Source of the DNA: Micavibrio aeruginosavorus
Lineage (GTDB): Bacteria; Pseudomonadota; Alphaproteobacteria; Micavibrionales; Micavibrionaceae
DNA: 17,299 nt
Assembly: GCA_003241285.1 (NCBI GenBank)
Contig: QFOT01000030.1
Span: forward strand, 1 to 17,299
Direction: 5' to 3'
Shown: piece by piece, positions 12,681-17,299 of the stretch
Numbering within the stretch: the stretch's first letter is position 1
How the letters are laid out: each line of letters starts with the position of its first letter
Notes under the pieces: model-generated
Database searches by the model: none
Told to the model about the DNA's origin: nothing
Seen by the model: the letters and a program-made list of their open reading frames with translations, nothing else
Position numbers and translations under genes: made by a program

Positions 12681-14345
12681 GTTTTGTATTAAAACGAGTG
12701 AGGTGTTTGAGGCGCTATAGCCAAAAAGCCCTGCCAGAACCTGTTTGCGCCCGGTCTGCCCTGCCTTGACGCAATATAGAACCTGATCGCTGATAGTGGA
12801 CAGGATCCGCGCATCCGGCCCCGCAGAGGATGGCGGTGCCAGCGCCAGCGTCAGGTCGTAAACTTCCCGCAAAGAGTGGAGAAGGGTTTTCATTTTTTCG
12901 GACGAAACCAGGTCGAGAGCCGTATTGGGCACGGCGGTACTATAGATAACATGCACGCCCGACACATCGGTTTTGTAAATAACGTCCTCGATGCGCGCCT
13001 GACCGCTTAAATAATCCACCAGATTGCGGATAGAGTTTTGCGGCAAAGCAAGTTGCAGTGTAGGCGCCCGCAAATCCGCCTCGAGAATAAGAACATTTTC
13101 GCCCGACCGCGCCGCCAGTCGTCCAAGACCCATGACAAGCGCCGCCGCCCCCTCTTCGTTTATGCTCGACGTTACCGTCAAAAGCTTAGATGGAGTGGTA
13201 TCCGCGCGCAGCTTTAATTCATGACGCAATATCTTGAGCTTCTCAGCGGTGTCACCTGACGGCATTGGCGCTTCTCCCGTTATCACATTGGCAAGACCGG
13301 GGATAGAAGCGATGCATTCAAACCCTGTCGCCGGCTTAATATCGTCGGCAGTTTCAAAATAAGGCTGGTAGCGGGAACGGATTTTTAAATACAGCAATGA
13401 CAGCAGAAAAGCGGCCAGCGCAGCGCCCGTCACTTTATAAGGAATTTTGTCGCTTAAATCCCGCACCACGACGTCGCCCATCGGCAATATTTCGATAGCC
13501 GCCGGTGATGACATCTTTTGCTGTTCGAGAGCGACGGATTTTCGCATCGCCTCATCCAGATTTTTAAAATCCAGTTCGAGCTTTTTCTTCAACTGCAGTA
13601 ATTGCGCGTTTTCCGATACTCCGGCTTTCTGCGCCTCCAGCGCATCACGCTGCTTCAAGGCCTCGATCAGGGATGGATGCTTGGGACCGTATCTGAGTTT
13701 GAGCGCCGATATTTTTGCATCGAGCTCCGTCTTCTTTGCCTGAAGAGGATCGGCAGGGTTTTTCTGCGCCTCCATCAGGTCGAGTATCTGCTTTTGCGAT
13801 TGCAGGAAAATCTCGCGCTTCTCGGAAATTTCTTTATCCGCCGAGATGCTTTGAGTATCGAAATCAGACGACGCCGTATCGCGGCGCCAGTCGCGGTATT
13901 TTTCAAAAAGAACTTCGAGAGTTTTCTTGACCTTCGATGATTCAATGCCCGTATATAAAATTTCTATCGACGACGTCGCGCTTTTGACATTGACGGTAAG
14001 ATCTTTTTTGAAGACGGCTATTTTATCTCTTGTCTGATGATCCGCAGGAGCCGTGTTCGCGTTGCCCAGATCAAAACTGCGAAATCTGGATGTTGACGCC
14101 GGCAGCAGGTTTAGCTCTCTCATCACCTGCACGAGAATCTCGTTCGACAGCAGGAGGTTTTTTTCTTTTACCAGATCAGGCTTGCCGTTTTCATTGGCGT
14201 AAGCGATGCCGAATTCCAGCGAAGCCGTATAATTTCCCTGCGACCGCGCGGAAATAAAATAAACCAGCAGGGCGCTTAAAATCACGCAAAGAAAAACGAA
14301 GACGGCTTTTCCTTTAGTCGTGCGCGAAATCATTTCGTCAGGCAA
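12678..14345 (-). CDS. Wzz/GumC-type polysaccharide co-polymerase with degenerate BY-kinase domain
   Basis: This 555-residue inner-membrane protein belongs to the chain-length/export co-polymerase superfamily. A first membrane helix (about 14-32) leads into a periplasmic part with Wzz-like strands, long coiled coils (about 165-285) and the hallmark LRYGPKHPSLIEAL (217-230). A second helix (about 305-321) is followed by a cytoplasmic ATPase-like domain. That domain keeps the fold pattern (LLTVTSSINEEGAAALVMGL, VLILEADLRAPTL at 418-430) but lacks a P-loop Lys/Ser (GEGKT replaced by NEEGAAAL), and the Walker B Asp is missing (YDLTLALAPPSS). There is also no C-terminal Tyr cluster. It is therefore probably a pseudokinase scaffold. 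Its start overlaps the end of the export lipoprotein gene by 16 bases, indicating coupled expression. Confidence 0.88.
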   Translation of the reverse strand: MPDEMISRTTKGKAVFVFLCVILSALLVYFISARSQGNYTASLEFGIAYANENGKPDLVKEKNLLLSNEILVQVMRELNLLPASTSRFRSFDLGNANTAPADHQTRDKIAVFKKDLTVNVKSATSSIEILYTGIESSKVKKTLEVLFEKYRDWRRDTASSDFDTQSISADKEISEKREIFLQSQKQILDLMEAQKNPADPLQAKKTELDAKISALKLRYGPKHPSLIEALKQRDALEAQKAGVSENAQLLQLKKKLELDFKNLDEAMRKSVALEQQKMSSPAAIEILPMGDVVVRDLSDKIPYKVTGAALAAFLLSLLYLKIRSRYQPYFETADDIKPATGFECIASIPGLANVITGEAPMPSGDTAEKLKILRHELKLRADTTPSKLLTVTSSINEEGAAALVMGLGRLAARSGENVLILEADLRAPTLQLALPQNSIRNLVDYLSGQARIEDVIYKTDVSGVHVIYSTAVPNTALDLVSSEKMKTLLHSLREVYDLTLALAPPSSAGPDARILSTISDQVLYCVKAGQTGRKQVLAGLFGYSASNTSLVLIQN

Positions 14346-14974
14346 TCAGGCAGTAATTCGACATTCACTTCCGGCTTGACCAGGTATCCTTTGGCCAGCG
14401 CCGATGTCATCTTGACCTGCAGCTCGGAAGATTTCATACCAGCCGCCGTAACCTGTCCCAGCAGCGGAAACGTGATCAGGCCCTTATCGTTGATCTGGTA
14501 GATGCCGCTCAAATCCTTTTCACGGAAAACCGTGATTTTCACCCGGTCGCCGCTTTGCAGCTTCTCGCGCGTTACTTTAGCCGTCGGCGCGGCAGGCGGC
14601 GGCACGTCGCCTTTTTTCGGGATGACGCAGCTTTCTTTTGGCGCGGTTTTGAGAACCGGCGGATGCTCTGTTTTAACAGGCGCTTTTTCAGGTGGCTTTT
14701 CTGGCGCGACAGGCTTTGGCGGCTCCGGTTTTTTGACGGGCGCATCGACCGCTTTCGTTAAAACAACAGGCGCGGCTTTCGCTTTGGGCACTGATATTTT
14801 TTTTATCGGCCCGTCGCTATGTTCTTTGGCGGGCGGGATCACCGGATCCTGATGCTCGGTTTTATGTTCCGTATCGAGAAGATCGTAGCCGTCGAAATGA
14901 GGCGGCGTCAACGTGCAGCTTGAAAGCAAAAGGCACAGCGCAGGAACGGAAAGCAGGGATATATATTTTTTCAT
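14330..14974 (-). CDS. polysaccharide export lipoprotein (Wza/GumB-like), short form
   Basis: This 214-residue lipoprotein has a signal peptide ending in the lipobox LLSSC, with Cys20 lipidated. Residues 35-140 form a long Pro/Lys/Ala/Glu-rich segment likely to be extended. A single Poly_export domain follows (about 138-208, LQSGDRVKITVFREKDLSGIYQINDKG onward, FPLLGQVTAAG). The usual SLBB repeats and the C-terminal outer-membrane helix of Wza are absent, and the protein ends just after the domain. It may therefore be a periplasmic adaptor rather than a full export channel. It is encoded in front of, and overlaps, the Wzz/GumC-type gene, the normal partner of this family. The ribosome site is weak (AAGAA). 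The protein could depend on LolA for outer-membrane targeting. Confidence 0.85.
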   Translation of the reverse strand: MKKYISLLSVPALCLLLSSCTLTPPHFDGYDLLDTEHKTEHQDPVIPPAKEHSDGPIKKISVPKAKAAPVVLTKAVDAPVKKPEPPKPVAPEKPPEKAPVKTEHPPVLKTAPKESCVIPKKGDVPPPAAPTAKVTREKLQSGDRVKITVFREKDLSGIYQINDKGLITFPLLGQVTAAGMKSSELQVKMTSALAKGYLVKPEVNVELLPDCLTK

Positions 14975-15029
14975 TTTATCATTCTTGTTTTAAAAATAGA
15001 GAAAAGCGGTCACTCAGCAATATCGGCGA

Positions 15030-15404
15030 TCACGTTTCAGGAGGATGGAGAAGTTTGTCGTTCAGCGCCTGACGTATCGTTTGCAGCTTTTGCGGCGCAT
15101 CGCCGCCCAGCAAGCCAACGGGCATGAATATACCCTGACTTTCCGGTCCCGCATATTCCTGATTGAGGAAATCGAATCTTTTTACAAGCTGGCCGCCGTC
15201 ATCATATTCGTCGACCATCCAGACGCCGGTATTTGTACAGGCGGTAATTTTGAAACCCTTGATAATATCGGGGTTTGATTCCTTGGCCCTTTGGCAGGCC
15301 TTGGCAGTCTTTACGGCAGGTCCGTCTTCCTGGATATCGCTGGCGCATGCGGATAGCAGAAAGATCGAAATCAAAAGGGGGAAATATCGAATGTGCAGAA
15401 TCAT
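15030..15404 (-). CDS. uncharacterised lipoprotein
   Basis: This is a 124-residue precursor with a lipoprotein signal peptide (MILHIRYFPLLISIFLLSAC); Cys20 in LSAC is the lipidation site and Ala follows, so outer-membrane sorting is expected. The mature part has two more Cys (ACQRAKESNP and ITACTNTG) that could form a disulfide. It also has a WMVDEYDDGGQLVKRFDFLNQEYAGP region like a small beta meander. No family is recognised. It lies between the response-regulator gene (69-base gap) and the export lipoprotein gene (55-base gap) on the same strand, so a role with the export cluster is plausible. No good Shine-Dalgarno is visible. Confidence 0.75.
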   Translation of the reverse strand: MILHIRYFPLLISIFLLSACASDIQEDGPAVKTAKACQRAKESNPDIIKGFKITACTNTGVWMVDEYDDGGQLVKRFDFLNQEYAGPESQGIFMPVGLLGGDAPQKLQTIRQALNDKLLHPPET

Positions 15405-15473
15405 CTTAGGAAAATTCTGACAGGTCTGGGATTTTGGTCAACGCCAAATCTCAATTACATAATATGAAAGACT

Positions 15474-16292
15474 TTAGCTGCTGAGCATCACCTGGTGTTC
15501 GGCCAGCTTGGCCCCAGACGGAATCTCGAGAAGCTTGACGTCGATCTCCACCTTCATATCCGGCTTGGTCAGGATATCCTTGCAGATACCCAGAGAATCG
15601 GCGAAACGAGCCGCCGCCTCTATTGGCTCTTGCGCATCGACAGGCCGCAGCAAGAGCAGGGCATATTCATTCATGCTTATCTGGCCGATAATATCCGACG
15701 CCCGGCGCAGCCGCACGATATGCTGGGCAAGGCGGGCCCCGGCGACCTCAGCCTCGTAAGGCCCGGATTCGACCGCGATTTGTTTGAAATTCCGTAAGCC
15801 GATAAAAAGCGCATAGGTCTTCTCGGCATAGCGGTCGGCGCGGTCGATGCAGGAGAGAAAAAGCTGGTTGATGGCGGATTTGGCGATAATACCGCCCGCG
15901 CTCGGGAAATCCTGACTGCCGTCGCGCAAATGCTGCACAAGGCTGAGAAAATGCTTCGCGTTCTCCATTTTCTGGTCGATCTGCGACAGGTCCATCGGCT
16001 TTGGCAGGTAGTCGTTAAAGCCGAAACCCAGCGCCGCTTCTTCGCCGAAACTTTCCGACATCAGCACCATATAAGGATTATAGCGTATCTGGCGGCGCAG
16101 ATTCATCACCATCGGCTTGGGATTGGTCGAGGGCGACGGGTCGACGAAAACAACATCGTAATCCGCCTTGGAAAATTCGCTCGCCGCCTCGTGCCGGGCC
16201 GGCGAATAAGTGACCGCATGACCCAGCGGCTCCAGCCTCGATTTCAGCAGGCTGGCCGACATTTCGTCATGGTCGACAACTAGGATTTTCAT
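15474..16292 (-). CDS. response regulator with degenerate GGDEF-like output domain
   Basis: This 272-residue protein has an N-terminal receiver domain (about 1-118) with acidic pocket Asp7/Asp9, candidate phospho-acceptor Asp51 (VVFVDPSPS), Ser79 (LMSES) and Lys98 (LPKPMD), all needed for phosphorylation. The second domain (about 140-240) follows the order of a GGDEF fold: ALFIGLRNFKQIAVESG, AGARLAQHIVRLRRASDIIGQ, then SMNEYALLLL where GGDEF should be. The metal- and substrate-binding residues are lost, so it is unlikely to make c-di-GMP; it may bind partners or nucleotides instead. A short variable C-terminus ends the protein. AGGGG sits 8 bases before ATG. It is the first gene of the minus-strand cluster with the lipoproteins and the export protein. 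Confidence 0.82.
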   Translation of the reverse strand: MKILVVDHDEMSASLLKSRLEPLGHAVTYSPARHEAASEFSKADYDVVFVDPSPSTNPKPMVMNLRRQIRYNPYMVLMSESFGEEAALGFGFNDYLPKPMDLSQIDQKMENAKHFLSLVQHLRDGSQDFPSAGGIIAKSAINQLFLSCIDRADRYAEKTYALFIGLRNFKQIAVESGPYEAEVAGARLAQHIVRLRRASDIIGQISMNEYALLLLRPVDAQEPIEAAARFADSLGICKDILTKPDMKVEIDVKLLEIPSGAKLAEHQVMLSS

Positions 16293-16398
16293 AGGCAGGA
16301 CCCCTAAAAGACTATGCTGTATTCTGGATTAATAAATTATGAAGTCAACTATAAGCTAAGCATACTCACCAGACCCTTAAGATTGCCTAAATTGGCAT

Positions 16399-16428
16399 TT
16401 GACAGGGATAAGGGCGAAAGGGTAGATG
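16399..16428 (+). promoter_or_regulatory. candidate promoter of tRNA-Leu
   Basis: TTGACA (16399-16404) is a perfect -35; TAGATG (16423-16428) after an 18-base spacer is a poor -10. The mature tRNA starts 18 bases later, which fits a tRNA promoter. Confidence 0.5.
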
Positions 16429-16445
16429 TACCGTTAATTGGTGCT

Positions 16446-16532
16446 GCCCTGGTGGTGGAATTGGTAGACGCGCTAGCTTCAGGTGCTAGTGATCGCAAGG
16501 TCGTGGAGGTTCGAGTCCTCTCCAGGGCACCA
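16446..16532 (+). tRNA. tRNA-Leu (anticodon CAG)
   Basis: This is an 87-base class II tRNA. The acceptor stem GCCCTGG pairs with CCAGGGC. The D arm has TGGTAGAC, the anticodon stem CTAGC/GCTAG encloses the loop TTCAGGT, and the anticodon CAG is at 16480-16482. It has the long variable arm of leucine tRNAs, a T arm with GGTTCGAGTCC, discriminator A and an encoded CCA end (16530-16532). It decodes CUG. It stands alone, upstream of a GIY-YIG gene. Confidence 0.96.
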
Positions 16533-16561
16533 GCCTTCGCAAGCGGGAGCTTGAGAAGGCT
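16532..16561 (+). terminator. long hairpin directly after the tRNA
   Basis: AGCCTTC-G-CAAGC and GCTTG-A-GAAGGCT pair around a GGGA tetraloop, starting at the last base of the tRNA. No U-tract follows, so it may guide 3' processing or act as a weak terminator. Confidence 0.5.
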
Positions 16562-16583
16562 GCCGCGGCGTAGCCCATAGGGG

Positions 16584-16612
16584 CGTAGCCGGGCGAAGTT
16601 TCGCTTGCTACG
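16584..16612. repeat. nested inverted repeat in the leader of the GIY-YIG gene
   Basis: CGTAGC (16584-16589) pairs with GCTACG (16607-16612), and GCGA/TCGC pair inside. GCGTAGCC is also repeated directly (16568-16575 and 16583-16590). The region between the tRNA and the GIY-YIG start is GC-rich and highly structured. Confidence 0.55.
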
Positions 16613-16635
16613 GCTCGGCAAGCCTCGGAGATAAC

Positions 16636-16875
16636 ATGAAATATGTTTATATTATTCAAAGCGAGTTTTTCAAAGACCGCTTTTATGTTGGGCAAACGGA
16701 TGATTTAAAACAAAGAATTGCTGCTCATAATTCAGGCAAGGTCAGTCATACTTCTAAGTATTTGCCTTGGACGATTAAAACTTATCTGGCCTTCTCCGAT
16801 GAAAAGCAGGCTATAGATTTCGAAAAATACTTAAAATCAGCCTCCGGAAGAGCTTTTGCGAAAAAGAGATTGTAA
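16636..16875 (+). CDS. GIY-YIG nuclease family protein, UPF0213-like
   Basis: The 79-residue single-domain nuclease has YVYIIQS (3-9) and RFYVGQT (15-21) as the two halves of the GIY-YIG motif. Arg27 and His31 in LKQRIAAHNSGK and the catalytic Glu63 in AIDFEKYLKSASGRAFAKKRL are in the expected places, so it looks active. Free-standing members of this family are common in bacteria and often multicopy; some cut branched or single-stranded DNA, but the role of this subgroup is not settled. There is no Shine-Dalgarno of note (CGGAGATAAC is acceptable). The structured GC-rich leader contrasts with the AT-rich coding region, which suggests that it moved here as a unit next to the tRNA. Confidence 0.9.
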   Translation: MKYVYIIQSEFFKDRFYVGQTDDLKQRIAAHNSGKVSHTSKYLPWTIKTYLAFSDEKQAIDFEKYLKSASGRAFAKKRL

Positions 16876-16917
16876 CGGTAACTTGAAAATCCCCCTGAAA
16901 CCCTCTATTCCCAATAT

Positions 16918-17299
16918 ATGACGATATATCTTTATGAGAATGATTTGCCGGACGGGCTGGATTTTGGTGCTTCCGTAGCCATCGACACCGAAACCATGGG
17001 TTTGAACCCGGCGCGGGACCGTCTTTGCCTCGTTCAATTATCGTCCGGCGACGGCAATGCCCATCTGGTCCAGTTCACCGGAAAAAACTACGCCGCGCCT
17101 AATTTGCGCAAGCTGCTTGAAGACCAGAATGTCCTGAAAATCTTCCATTTCGGCCGCTTCGATATCGCCGTGATGCAGGCCTATCTCGGCGTCGTCGCAA
17201 CCCCGGTTTACTGCACGAAAATCGCCAGCCGCCTTTGCCGTACTTTCACCGACCGCCACGGCCTCAAGGATCTCTGCCGCGACCTGATCCAGACCGAGG
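16918..17299 (+). CDS. rnd: ribonuclease D, 3'-truncated by window edge
   Basis: The frame opens with ATG 16918 and runs through the window end (127 codons visible, no stop). RNase D trims tRNA 3' ends. ExoI motif AIDTETMGL (21-29; Asp23, Glu25) and ExoII FHFGRFDIAVM (76-86; Asp82) are both present, as are TKIASRLCRTFTDRHGLKDL (100-119) marks of the alphaproteobacterial form. ExoIII would lie beyond the edge. The visible length suits the short form of about 200 residues without HRDC domains, but this cannot be decided. No strong Shine-Dalgarno precedes the ATG; later ATGs would remove the ExoI motif. Confidence 0.92.
   Translation, partial: MTIYLYENDLPDGLDFGASVAIDTETMGLNPARDRLCLVQLSSGDGNAHLVQFTGKNYAAPNLRKLLEDQNVLKIFHFGRFDIAVMQAYLGVVATPVYCTKIASRLCRTFTDRHGLKDLCRDLIQTE

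Noticed and set aside
12587..12769. Plus-strand open frame of 60 codons
   Set aside because: It lies over the leader and promoter of the minus-strand gene and has no ribosome site or recognisable protein.
16349..16695. Minus-strand frames across the tRNA
   Set aside because: They read through the complement of tRNA-Leu and the structured leader; the tRNA explains the sequence.

Overview
The window looks like chromosomal DNA of an alphaproteobacterium of moderate GC content (estimated by eye, not computed). The evidence is the style of the housekeeping proteins: a CycM-like membrane-anchored cytochrome c, a PheA whose ACT domain reads LESY instead of ESRP, FtsK, LolA, RecR and a lineage-typical RNase D. 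GTTC-N7-GTTC (alphaproteobacterial LexA) and TTAA-N7-TTAA (CtrA) motifs also occur. A Micavibrio-like or related deep-branching lineage is possible, but that is only an impression from the accessory proteins. Nearly all of the window is coding, and no gene-free stretch exceeds 300 bases.

Layout. 1-600: 3' end of holC (DNA polymerase III chi) and a doubtful small membrane ORF. 610-1867: two minus-strand envelope genes, an exported Ala/Pro/Thr-rich protein and cytochrome c. 1972-3002: prephenate dehydratase plus a 57-residue partner, closed by a 71-bp palindromic repeat. 3148-3480: a small tail-anchored-type protein on the minus strand. 3687-6092: ftsK behind an AT-rich leader with a CtrA-type box. 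6169-10193: accessory genes, namely a pseudopilin-like protein (+) and a minus-strand run of an unknown protein, MsrA, a divergent ClpP-type protease, an alpha/beta hydrolase and another unknown protein. 10215-12182 (+): a YjdF-type membrane protein, a second copy of the palindromic repeat, then lolA and recR two bases apart. 12179-16292 (minus): a small phage-structural-like protein behind an SOS-type promoter and a leader terminator, then a cell-surface cluster. In transcription order that cluster is a receiver/degenerate-GGDEF protein, a lipoprotein, a short polysaccharide-export lipoprotein and a Wzz/GumC-type protein with a decayed kinase domain. 16446-17299: tRNA-Leu(CAG), a GIY-YIG nuclease and the start of RNase D.

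How the genes may work together. FtsK, RecR and HolC belong to replication, repair and segregation. LolA, the cytochrome, the periplasmic MsrA and several lipoproteins serve the envelope. The cluster 12678-16292 looks like a signalling-plus-export module in which both the kinase-like and cyclase-like domains have lost catalytic motifs. The most unusual stretch is 12517-12680: a near-consensus promoter with a LexA-type direct repeat exactly between -35 and -10, then a leader with an intrinsic terminator whose U-tract touches the Shine-Dalgarno of a lone phage-like gene.
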